Origin: Clostridia bacterium
Lineage (GTDB): Bacteria > Bacillota > Clostridia > Oscillospirales > Acutalibacteraceae
DNA length: 35,611 bases
Direction: 5' to 3'
NCBI GenBank assembly: GCA_017517135.1
Contig: JAFXAK010000002.1
Coordinates: forward strand, 1 to 35,611
The position numbers and the translations under genes are program-made. The notes under the pieces were generated by a model that worked only from the letters and a program-made list of their open reading frames with translations, was not told the origin of the DNA and searched no databases. Shown piece after piece: positions 16,116-22,323 of the stretch (the stretch's first letter is position 1; every line of letters begins with the position of its first letter).

Positions 16116-16622
16116 ATGAAAAAAATCTTAGCTGTAGCTATAGCTCTTATGCTCGCATTAACAGCAACTCTTACTGTTTCCGCAACTGTTCTCAACAAGG
16201 ATGCTGATGAAGCTCCCGTTCTCGTATCTCTTTCCGGTGAAGATCTTGATCTCGGCGGTATTCTTGATACAGTAACAGGTCTCCTCGGCGGCATTGACCT
16301 TGGCGGTATGATGGACAGTCTCGGCGGTAGCCTTGACCTCGGCGGCATTATGGATACTGTTGGCGGCCTTCTCGGCGGCGGCGGAGATTCTCTCGGCGGC
16401 ATCACAGATAGCCTCGGTGGTCTCGGTGACAGCCTCGGTGGCATCACAGACAGCCTCGGCGGTTCTTCAGATGAACCTACTACCGGTGACAATGGCGACA
16501 ACGGTGACAACAATGGTGGTTGCACAAATCCCAATTGTCCTTGCGGACCTAACTGTTCTTGCGGTCCCGATTGCAACTGCGGTCAGGATGTTAACAACCC
16601 CAACACAGGCGACATCAGATAA
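16116..16622 (+). CDS. Secreted glycine-rich repeat protein with cysteine-rich C terminus
   Basis: The 168-residue product starts with a clear Sec signal peptide (MKKILAVAIALMLALT..., cleavage probably after VSA at about 23). Residues about 48-117 are LGG-rich repeats alternating DLGGIxDTV/GGLLGG and DSLGGITDSLGG. A DNGDNGDNN spacer leads to a cluster of seven cysteines, CxxxxCxCxxxCxCxxxCxC (about 136-155), and the end is NPNTGDIR. The Cys pattern resembles metallothionein-like metal-binding segments. NPNTGD resembles a sortase-like motif, but no membrane anchor follows. It has its own promoter and a perfect terminator and is therefore a single-gene unit. Function unknown; possibly a surface metal-binding or structural protein. 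Confidence 0.85.
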   Translation: MKKILAVAIALMLALTATLTVSATVLNKDADEAPVLVSLSGEDLDLGGILDTVTGLLGGIDLGGMMDSLGGSLDLGGIMDTVGGLLGGGGDSLGGITDSLGGLGDSLGGITDSLGGSSDEPTTGDNGDNGDNNGGCTNPNCPCGPNCSCGPDCNCGQDVNNPNTGDIR

Positions 16623-16644
16623 GAAAAAAACAGTAGAAGAATAT

Positions 16645-16674
16645 ACAGGTACAGTTAGCTGTACCTGTTTTTCT
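16645..16674 (+). terminator. Intrinsic terminator of the secreted Gly/Cys-rich protein gene
   Basis: A perfect 10-bp stem, ACAGGTACAG (16645-16654) with CTGTACCTGT (16659-16668), has a TTAG loop and is followed by a T-rich tract. Confidence 0.9.
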
Positions 16675-16698
16675 TTTGTCCGAAAACACTATCTGTTT

Positions 16699-16840
16699 TT
16701 AATGAATAATGAAGTCGCTGACGCTGATGAATAATGAAAAATGAATAATTGAGGAAGCCGCCAAGCGGCTTAAATTATAATTGCAAACCGCAGGTTCCAA
16801 AATTATTCATTATTAATCATTCAATATTCATTATTCATTT
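16699..16840. repeat. AT-rich imperfect inverted repeat enclosing a GC hairpin
   Basis: The left arm (16699-16750) is built of AATGAATAATG/AAAATGAATAATT units and the right arm (16800-16840) of their complements. Between them is a perfect hairpin AAGCCGC-CAA-GCGGCTT (16755-16771). The right arm runs into the 3' end of rarA. It looks like a short miniature palindromic element of the ATGAATAATG type and may also terminate both flanking genes. No coding capacity is seen. Confidence 0.5.
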
Positions 16841-18103
16841 CTTTATCTTATCCCAGTATTCCCTTGCCGCCTGCTCGTTCTTATTTTCTCCCGGAACATA
16901 ATATACCTTGTCCTTGAGAGCATCGGGAAGATACTGCTGATAAGTCCAATGATTGGGATAATCGTGCGGATATATGTAATTCTGCCCTTTCTGCGGATTG
17001 TCCTCACCGTCAAAATGCTTGTTCTGCAATTGGCGCGGAACGGGAAAGGCTTTTCCGTTCTGAATATCAGCCATAGCAGAATTTATCGCCATATATGCTG
17101 AATTCGATTTCGGGGAATTGCACACAAGAATAACTGCATTTGCAAGCGGTATTCTCGCCTCGGGCAAGCCTACCTGCAAGGCTGTGTCAACTGCGGCTTT
17201 CACTATAGGTATAATCATAGGATATGCAAGCCCCACATCCTCATTTGCACAGACCATAAGCCGTCTTGCAGCAGAAGTAAGATCACCTGCTTCTAAAATA
17301 CGGGCAAGATAATGTATTGCGGCATTCGCATCAGAGCCGCGCATTGATTTCTGAAAGGCTGAAAGCATATCGTAATACTCATCGCCGTTTTTGTCATAAT
17401 GCATTCCTGAGTGGGCACAGATTTCCTTAACGCTTTTCATCGTTACAAGTCTTTTAGCGTCAGCAGCGGCCTTTTTTGCCCCTAAAACGCACAGTTCAAC
17501 AATATTCAGAGCCTTACGCATATCTCCGCCGCAGGCATAGGATATATATTCTGTCAATCCCTCTTCAAGCTCAAGCTCCTCGCCTATTTCCTTTGACATT
17601 TCATTGAACGCTCTTTCAATTCCGCCCTTGGCATCTTCCGGTGAAATTGCTTTGAACTCAAAAACAGTTGAACGGCTGAGCACCGCGGAATAAACATAAA
17701 AATACGGATTTTCGGTTGTTGATGCAATAAGAGTTATATCTCCGTTTTCAATATACTGCAAAAGCGACTGCTGCTGCTTTTTATTGAAATACTGAATTTC
17801 ATCAAGATACAGTAAAATCCCGTTTCTTGCGGCAATGGTATTCACCTGAGAAATAACATCCTTGACATCGCTCAACGAAGCATTTGTTGCATTGAGGATA
17901 TGCAAACTTTTATTTGTTGCATTTGCGATAATTCTGGCAACGGTAGTTTTCCCCGTACCCGACGGGCCGTAAAAAATAAGATTAGGAATATTCCCCGATT
18001 CGATGATATTTCTTAAGACGGCACCCTCGGAAAAAAGGTGCTTCTGACCGTAAATATCATCCAATGTAGTAGGTCTTATTCTGTCTGCAAGTGGTTTTGA
18101 CAT
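16835..18103 (-). CDS. rarA: Replication-associated recombination protein A (RarA/MgsA), AAA+ ATPase
   Basis: The 422-residue product starts at ATG 18103, 8 nt after GGGAG, with PLADRIRPTTLDDIYGQKHL, the family N terminus. The 16 extra upstream codons of the longer frame have no such support. Walker A is GPSGTGKTT, Walker B is LLYLDEIQYFNKKQQ and sensor 1 lies in LIASTTENPYF. The C-terminal tetramerisation region contains SDANAAIHYLARILEAGD and LPEARIPLANAVI. RarA is a clamp-loader-like ATPase at stalled replication forks. The gene is complete. Its stop lies inside an AT-rich inverted repeat. Confidence 0.95.
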   Translation of the reverse strand: MSKPLADRIRPTTLDDIYGQKHLFSEGAVLRNIIESGNIPNLIFYGPSGTGKTTVARIIANATNKSLHILNATNASLSDVKDVISQVNTIAARNGILLYLDEIQYFNKKQQQSLLQYIENGDITLIASTTENPYFYVYSAVLSRSTVFEFKAISPEDAKGGIERAFNEMSKEIGEELELEEGLTEYISYACGGDMRKALNIVELCVLGAKKAAADAKRLVTMKSVKEICAHSGMHYDKNGDEYYDMLSAFQKSMRGSDANAAIHYLARILEAGDLTSAARRLMVCANEDVGLAYPMIIPIVKAAVDTALQVGLPEARIPLANAVILVCNSPKSNSAYMAINSAMADIQNGKAFPVPRQLQNKHFDGEDNPQKGQNYIYPHDYPNHWTYQQYLPDALKDKVYYVPGENKNEQAAREYWDKIKK

Positions 18104-18161
18104 AGTGTTTCTCCCGACATCAATTAATATAAATATGGTAACATAAATCAATAAATAAGTA

Positions 18162-18192
18162 AAGACCGCAGAAAAAAGAAATCTGCGGTCTT
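18162..18192 (-). terminator. Intrinsic terminator of the SH3/C39-like protein gene
   Basis: AAGACCGCAGA (18162-18172) pairs exactly with TCTGCGGTCTT (18182-18192). On the minus strand it follows the stop at 18211 by about 19 nt and ends in TTTACTT. Confidence 0.8.
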
Positions 18193-18210
18193 CCTTTTCA
18201 GAGGAGGCAA

Positions 18211-19203
18211 TTATACATAATATGCGATCTTATGGAACACGGGATAAACGGCAATAAACTGTGCTAAAGTTGTTCTCGTATTTGAGCCGGGGTCATTGAT
18301 TATAAAATCAGATGCGGATGCACCCGAATTCACATATCCCGTAACCACAACCCAATGCATTGTACCTGATGTTTTCTTAAAGCCGACAATAACAGGCTTG
18401 CCTGAGTTCAGAAGGCTTTTTATCCTCGCAAGATAGCCCGAGGATGATACAGAAGTCACATAATTCGAGGGCCAATAAAGAGAGCCGCCCGAATTATAGG
18501 AAAGCCTTGAAGCCATTGTTTTGGGAGTTATCGTGCTGCCCGTTCTGTAGCTTTCGGTCATTGCAAGACAGGTTGTTGTACAGCCTATTCGTCCCAGCGT
18601 CTTACCCGACGAGCCTAATGTAACCCAATTCCAGCGGCTGTCTGTCTGCTTATAGTCAACAACATTGAGCTTTACGGTTTTGGAGGTATTCGCAGAGTAC
18701 GATACAGCTTTAAGGTAGGAATTGTGTACATATCCCGTCTTATTACCGTGATAGACTACCTTTGCCCAATTTCCGTTGACAGACAAAACAACAACCTTTT
18801 CACCGTTGTAAAGATAATCCTTCACACCGTAAGATGTGCCTGCACCCTTTCTGACATTGAGATAACCGGATGACAGCTTTACCTGCATAGGATAAGAAGA
18901 CTTATTGATATTAAGATAGTCCGTACTGCTATAGCCGGTTTTGCCGTTTGCATAACCCACCTTCGCCCAACCGTCAGAAACAGAATAAACCGTTACGGTT
19001 GTTTTGTTGCCAACGGAGGTTATAACATTATTTTTTAATGACGGCCCCGTTCTTACATTAAGTCTTCCTCCCTGTGTAACAATTGTTGCCGCACTCTCGG
19101 GTACATTTTCAGCAGCGTGTGCCGTAATATATTTTGCCGAAACAAATAAGCACATCACCGCCAGACAAGCACCCAAAAGTGCCTTAAGCGTTCGATTTTT
19201 CAT
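18211..19203 (-). CDS. Secreted protein with two bacterial SH3 domains and a C39-like cysteine peptidase domain
   Basis: The start is ATG 19203 after GGAAG; the longer frame adds 14 residues without a ribosome binding site. The 330-residue product has a signal peptide (about 1-31, ending TAHAAEN) and two SH3_3 domains (about 40-98 and 105-165) with the typical LNVRTGPSLKNN and LNVRKGAGTSYG cores. The C39_2-type domain (about 178-330) shows Gln 186 (DYKQTDSRW), Cys 208 (GCTTTCLAM), His 283 (MHWVVVTGY) and Asp 304 (INDPG), a plausible catalytic set. It probably binds the wall and cleaves a peptide bond in peptidoglycan or another surface peptide; the substrate is unknown. Another wall-active gene lies immediately upstream. 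Confidence 0.87.
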   Translation of the reverse strand: MKNRTLKALLGACLAVMCLFVSAKYITAHAAENVPESAATIVTQGGRLNVRTGPSLKNNVITSVGNKTTVTVYSVSDGWAKVGYANGKTGYSSTDYLNINKSSYPMQVKLSSGYLNVRKGAGTSYGVKDYLYNGEKVVVLSVNGNWAKVVYHGNKTGYVHNSYLKAVSYSANTSKTVKLNVVDYKQTDSRWNWVTLGSSGKTLGRIGCTTTCLAMTESYRTGSTITPKTMASRLSYNSGGSLYWPSNYVTSVSSSGYLARIKSLLNSGKPVIVGFKKTSGTMHWVVVTGYVNSGASASDFIINDPGSNTRTTLAQFIAVYPVFHKIAYYV

Positions 19204-19306
19204 TTTTCTCTTCCTTTCTGTGGCAGGTAACCACAAAAAGAGCATAACACAGCACCCACTCCCCTGCCAAGGGGCAAAATGTTGGTAATGCTGTAAAAAT
19301 ATACAA

Positions 19307-19335
19307 AAGAAAAACCGCCCGTTTTTGCGGGCGGT
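19307..19335 (-). terminator. Intrinsic terminator of the VanY-like carboxypeptidase gene
   Basis: ACCGCCCG (19314-19321) pairs with CGGGCGGT (19328-19335). On the minus strand the stem is followed by TTTTTC. It sits 6 nt after the stop. Confidence 0.9.
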
Positions 19336-19340
19336 AAGTT

Positions 19341-20135
19341 TTAATTAAGCTTCCCTAAGTATTCCTCAAGACACAGATTATCTGCCTTCATTGCCTTTGC
19401 GGCATCAACGCCTACATATCTCCAATGCCAGGGGGAAGCCTGATAATGCGTAATACCTTCCTTATCGGCTGTGTATCTTTCAATAAAGCCATACTCTGCC
19501 GCGTGCTTTTTAAGCCAGGAATATGCGGGAGAATCTGCAAAGCTGTCTGCAATCCAGCCGATGTCTATTGCAAGTCCGTAGTTATGCTCACTGCAGCCCT
19601 CGGGGAGAACATAGAAAATTGCCTGTACCTTGCTTTGCTCCTCGCTTAAGCCCGAAGCAATAAGACTTTCAACCTGTTTATCATAATTTCTTGTCTGTCT
19701 GTCAAGGCTTACATAACCGGAAGCGGGGGTAAGTGTTACTGAATCAGACAAGGCTGCATTATACATCTGAATAAATTTCTCGGCAACTCTGCTGTCAAGA
19801 TAAATACCCGTTCCCTCAACAACCTCTGTCAGCTGAGGCTCATATGAGGAATCCATTTTATAGTATGCATTAAGAAGCACAAGACACCAGCTCTCATCAG
19901 CGGGCATTGTTACTTTTTTAGGTGTGGGGATTTCTGTCAGCTCAACCGCTATATTTCCCGAAGCGGTTGTTTCCTCTGTGTTTACAGTTGTTTCCTCTAC
20001 AGCTGCAGTTGTTTCTTCTGTTACAGGCTGAGAGGATGTTCTCACGGCAACAGTTATTTTATATGAAACGAAAAATGCGACAAGCATCGCAATTATAATA
20101 ATCATAGCAAGGGGTAAAAGCTTTTTTATATTCAT
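19341..20135 (-). CDS. VanY-like D-alanyl-D-alanine carboxypeptidase family protein (M15B)
   Basis: The 264-residue product has an N-terminal membrane anchor (about 6-32), a Thr/Glu-rich linker (about 37-60) and an M15B/LAS domain. Zinc ligands are visible as His 184 and Asp 191 (SEHNYGLAIDIGW) and His 237 (PWHWRYVG), with SGYVSLDRQ upstream. In characterised VanY/DdpX enzymes the block is EPWHxRYVG, with the Glu as catalytic base; this protein has Ser 234 there (codon TCC). Either another acidic residue serves or activity is altered. The expected role is trimming terminal D-Ala from muropeptides outside the membrane. GGGAGG precedes ATG 20135. Confidence 0.85.
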   Translation of the reverse strand: MNIKKLLPLAMIIIIAMLVAFFVSYKITVAVRTSSQPVTEETTAAVEETTVNTEETTASGNIAVELTEIPTPKKVTMPADESWCLVLLNAYYKMDSSYEPQLTEVVEGTGIYLDSRVAEKFIQMYNAALSDSVTLTPASGYVSLDRQTRNYDKQVESLIASGLSEEQSKVQAIFYVLPEGCSEHNYGLAIDIGWIADSFADSPAYSWLKKHAAEYGFIERYTADKEGITHYQASPWHWRYVGVDAAKAMKADNLCLEEYLGKLN

Positions 20136-20173
20136 AAAGGAGAGCCTCCCGATTAAATAAGTTATCTGTGTAT

Positions 20174-20202
20174 ACTATACTCTATTATGCGAAAAAAGTC
20201 AA
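20174..20202 (-). promoter_or_regulatory. Sigma-A promoter of the VanY-like carboxypeptidase gene
   Basis: On the minus strand TTGACT (20202-20197), a 17-bp spacer and TATAGT (20179-20174) lie between the FkbM stop and the carboxypeptidase start. Confidence 0.75.
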
Positions 20203-20204
20203 TC

Positions 20205-21236
20205 TCAGACGAAATAAAAAGCGGTGTCCCATGCAGGAATATACGGAAGATGGCGCATATACACCTTATAATCGGGATTGATTTCTGAAATTTTAAGCGG
20301 AAGTGTGAACAAATCCTCGCTTCTGTGGTAACAGGAGACGAGCATTTTCGGCTTGTATGTTTTTATGGAATGTTCTGCCCCCGAAATGGCTTTCAGCTCA
20401 TTTCCCTCAACATCCATTTTTATAAAATCAACCCTTTTGCCGTTCAGAAGCGAATCGACGGTAAGCGAGGGAATACACTCCCCTGTTGCCGCTTCGTGCG
20501 AGCCTCTGCCCTTTTTGGAATCAAAAAAGGTGTCTTCCACCCTATCTCCTATAACTGCCCTTACACAGTTTATGTTTACAAGCTCTGCCGTGTTTTCACA
20601 CAATTTTCTGAAGCTGCGTTTATCAGGCTCAACGGCAATAATCTCGGCATAAGACGGACATTTTTCAACAAATTCCTTTACGGTATCTCCGTTATACGCT
20701 CCGAGGTCAACAAACACGGCTTTTTCGGGCAAGTCAATTATACTGCTCTCCTCTGCCTTGTCTGTCTCACATTCATATAAATACTCTATTTTCCCTGTAA
20801 GCTTGTATTTTATATGATTTTCAAGGGTTTTAACGGATAATTCATCAGCCAAAACTGCTCTGACACGCTCTAATTCATCAATATGCTTTTCATAAAATGA
20901 CAAATTAAATATGTTATCGCCGTATACCGGCACATCGGGAGCGAGCAGCTCACATTCTGCCGATATTTTTCTGATATTTTCGAGAACCTCCGGACGGCTT
21001 GAGCCGAAGCACATCAGCACTGACATATCGAGGAATTTCTCTTTTGCCTCAGAGAAAGACATCACCCGCATCCCTCTGAAAAAGCGGTCTCTTACAAAAG
21101 AGTCACTTGCGAAAACACCGCTGACAGGAATATTATTTCTTTCCAGCTCGTCAAGTATTTTATCCGCACCGTTTCCCGTGCCGTATAAAACAATATTTTT
21201 ATTGCAATTTTTAAGATAAGTCCAGATATCCGTCAT
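20205..21236 (-). CDS. FkbM family SAM-dependent methyltransferase with N-terminal Rossmann-like domain
   Basis: The 343-residue protein has two parts. Residues about 10-110 start with NIVLYGTGNGADKILDEL, a dinucleotide-binding-like fold common in surface-sugar enzymes. Residues about 165-343 hold the FkbM methyltransferase: SAM motif VFVDLGAYNGDTV, IIAVEPDKRSF, and VDFIKMDVEGNELKAISGAE. Such enzymes O-methylate sugars or secondary metabolites. The acceptor is unknown and no glycan cluster is adjacent. It has its own promoter (TATAAT at 21268-21273 on the plus strand read in reverse) and precedes the carboxypeptidase gene, which has a separate promoter. Confidence 0.88.
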   Translation of the reverse strand: MTDIWTYLKNCNKNIVLYGTGNGADKILDELERNNIPVSGVFASDSFVRDRFFRGMRVMSFSEAKEKFLDMSVLMCFGSSRPEVLENIRKISAECELLAPDVPVYGDNIFNLSFYEKHIDELERVRAVLADELSVKTLENHIKYKLTGKIEYLYECETDKAEESSIIDLPEKAVFVDLGAYNGDTVKEFVEKCPSYAEIIAVEPDKRSFRKLCENTAELVNINCVRAVIGDRVEDTFFDSKKGRGSHEAATGECIPSLTVDSLLNGKRVDFIKMDVEGNELKAISGAEHSIKTYKPKMLVSCYHRSEDLFTLPLKISEINPDYKVYMRHLPYIPAWDTAFYFV

Positions 21237-21267
21237 ATTTTCTCCGTGTTAAGCATTTGTTTTATGT

Positions 21268-21296
21268 ATTATACATTTTCAAGCAAAAAAAGTAAA
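21268..21296 (-). promoter_or_regulatory. Sigma-A promoter of the FkbM methyltransferase gene
   Basis: On the minus strand TTTACT (21296-21291) and a perfect TATAAT (21273-21268) are separated by 17 bp, about 32 nt before the start codon. Confidence 0.75.
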
Positions 21297-21318
21297 TATT
21301 TAACAATATTCTTCCAAC

Positions 21319-21350
21319 AAAAAAAAGCCCCGATTAAGGGACTTTTTTTT
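21319..21350 (-). terminator. Terminator of the four-peptide operon
   Basis: On the minus strand AAGTCCC pairs with GGGGCTT (one T-G wobble) around TTAATC, flanked by A and T runs, and ends in at least seven Ts. It lies about 30 nt after the last peptide gene, ahead of the FkbM promoter. Confidence 0.8.
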
Positions 21351-21381
21351 AATTATGCATAATTCTTAATAGTAAAAATTA

Positions 21382-21507
21382 TCAAGCGGTTGTTTCTTCG
21401 TCTTCTGCACCAATTTTAACACCGAAAATCTTTTCGATTTCAGCAAGAACCTGCTTGAAGAATTCAACTACTTCAGCAACCATCTGCTTTATTGTAGCCA
21501 TATCCAT
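21382..21507 (-). CDS. Amphipathic acidic small peptide D (41 aa)
   Basis: This is the last of four tandem small genes. The product begins MDMATIKQMVAEVVEFF and ends GAEDEETTA. Hydrophobic residues at 6, 9/10, 13/14, 17, 20/21, 24 and 27/28 recur every 3-4 positions, as in one long amphipathic helix, and the tail is acidic (net charge about -5). There is no signal peptide and no cysteine. A GAGGTG ribosome binding site (plus-strand CACCTC at 21515-21520) sits 7 nt before ATG. A second ATG at codon 3 is less well spaced. The 56-nt gap to peptide C carries the same GAAAAGAGGTGCA leader as the gap before C. Function unknown. Confidence 0.8.
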   Translation of the reverse strand: MDMATIKQMVAEVVEFFKQVLAEIEKIFGVKIGAEDEETTA

Positions 21508-21563
21508 TAGTGTGCACCTCTTTTCAATTAAATAAAATAATTAATTTGAAAAAATATCAAAAA

Positions 21564-21680
21564 TTAAGCAACAGTTGTTTCTTCTTCACCGAAATAGTCA
21601 TTGAAGAAAGATTTGATGGAATCAAGAGCTTCAAGAAGCTTTGATATTGCATATTCAAACCAGTTAAAGAAGTTTTCCAT
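21564..21680 (-). CDS. Amphipathic acidic small peptide C (38 aa)
   Basis: The product begins MENFFNWFEYAISKLLEAL and ends DYFGEEETTVA. It is the most aromatic of the set (five Phe by residue 26, plus Trp 7 and Tyr 10 and 29), with hydrophobics on one helical face and Glu/Asp/Lys on the other, net about -6. Its EEETTVA end is identical to that of peptide A at both protein and near-DNA level, which argues for duplication. GAGGTG (CACCTC at 21687-21692) lies 6 nt before ATG. It resembles phenol-soluble modulins in size and amphipathicity but is far more acidic. No homologue is known to me. Confidence 0.82.
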   Translation of the reverse strand: MENFFNWFEYAISKLLEALDSIKSFFNDYFGEEETTVA

Positions 21681-21746
21681 TAGTTGCACCTCTTTTCAAA
21701 AAGTAATAAAAAATCTTAAGAAATGAAACAATAAAACTAAATAAAA

Positions 21747-21890
21747 TTATTCAGCCTTTGTTGCCCATTCGTCACCTTCCCAAGGCATGGGATTTGTGGA
21801 TGTGATGTCAGCGATGAAGTTCTTGAGAACGTTGAATAAGTCTTTAAGAACTGTTACGAAGTTGTTAAGCATAGCCTTAAGTTCATCCAT
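21747..21890 (-). CDS. Amphipathic small peptide B (47 aa), divergent tail
   Basis: The product begins MDELKAMLNNFVTVLKDLF and continues as a helix with hydrophobics at 4, 7/8, 11/12, 14/15, 18/19, 21/22, 25/26 and 29. Unlike the other three it ends with a Pro/Trp-containing tail, TSTNPMPWEGDEWATKAE, instead of EETT(V)A. Net charge is about -4. GAGGTG (CACCTC at 21899-21904) is 8 nt before ATG. It is the second gene of the transcript, 50 nt after peptide A. The distinct tail suggests a partner peptide rather than another copy, but that is inference. Confidence 0.8.
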   Translation of the reverse strand: MDELKAMLNNFVTVLKDLFNVLKNFIADITSTNPMPWEGDEWATKAE

Positions 21891-21940
21891 TGTTGCGGCA
21901 CCTCACTTTCATAATAAAATTAAAAATTCTGAAACAAAAA

Positions 21941-22060
21941 TTAAGCAACTGTTGTTTCTTCTTCATCAAGACCGAGTGTAGCCATAGCTCTTTCGATGAA
22001 TGCAAAGAGTTCGTTGAAGAACTTAACAAGCTTATCGAGGATTACTTCTACCTTATCCAT
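21941..22060 (-). CDS. Amphipathic acidic small peptide A (39 aa), first gene of the operon
   Basis: The product begins MDKVEVILDKLVKFFNELF and ends GLDEEETTVA. Hydrophobic residues at 4, 7/8, 11, 14/15, 18, 21/22, 26 and 29 form a continuous amphipathic face; the tail is acidic and net charge about -5. GAGGTG (CACCTC at 22070-22075) lies 9 nt before ATG. It is the first gene after the promoter and the 5' hairpin of the transcript. The frame is intact, the ribosome binding site is strong and three relatives follow, so coding is likely despite the length. There is no adjacent transporter, modification enzyme or immunity gene. Function unknown. Confidence 0.82.
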   Translation of the reverse strand: MDKVEVILDKLVKFFNELFAFIERAMATLGLDEEETTVA

Positions 22061-22092
22061 TATTGGGGGCACCTCACTTTCAGATATAATTA

Positions 22093-22108
22093 GCAAGTAT
22101 TACCTTGC
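22093..22108 (-). promoter_or_regulatory. 5'-terminal mRNA hairpin of the peptide operon
   Basis: GCAAG/CTTGC with a 6-nt loop lies at the predicted transcript start (near 22108). Hairpins at an mRNA 5' end often stabilise the transcript; that role is inferred here. Confidence 0.5.
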
Positions 22109-22114
22109 GATATT

Positions 22115-22143
22115 ATAATAACACCAATGTCTATAAATTTCAA
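22115..22143 (-). promoter_or_regulatory. Sigma-A promoter of the small-peptide operon
   Basis: On the minus strand TTGAAA (22143-22138), a 17-bp spacer and TATTAT (22120-22115) lie about 55 nt before the first peptide start. TTAACATT occurs three times upstream on the plus strand (22160, 22285 and 22296, the last two 11 bp apart), possibly operator sites. Confidence 0.65.
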
Positions 22144-22323
22144 GTAAAATTTAAGCAATTTAACATTGTTTACATTTATAACAAAATGTTGTCAAAATTG
22201 TAACCATTGCCGGCAAAATTATCCGACAAAAGCTTATTTAATGTTGCAAAATCGATTTTTTGTACTATTAATCATACAGCTTTGTTAACATTTGATTAAC
22301 ATTTTGAAATAAAATCAAACGAA

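Noticed and set aside
16082-16576. Pro/Arg-rich 164-codon frame opposite the LGG-repeat gene
   Set aside because: Its repeats are only the complement of the Gly-rich repeats; the opposite strand has the promoter, ribosome binding site and signal peptide.
16590-16622. Sortase anchor (NPNTGD) on the Gly/Cys-rich protein
   Set aside because: The protein ends two residues after the motif. No hydrophobic segment or basic tail follows, and the overlapping downstream frame does not supply one.
21382-22060. Calling the four peptides bacteriocins or phenol-soluble modulins
   Set aside because: No export, immunity or modification genes are adjacent, the peptides are strongly acidic, and no sequence match to known families is recognised.
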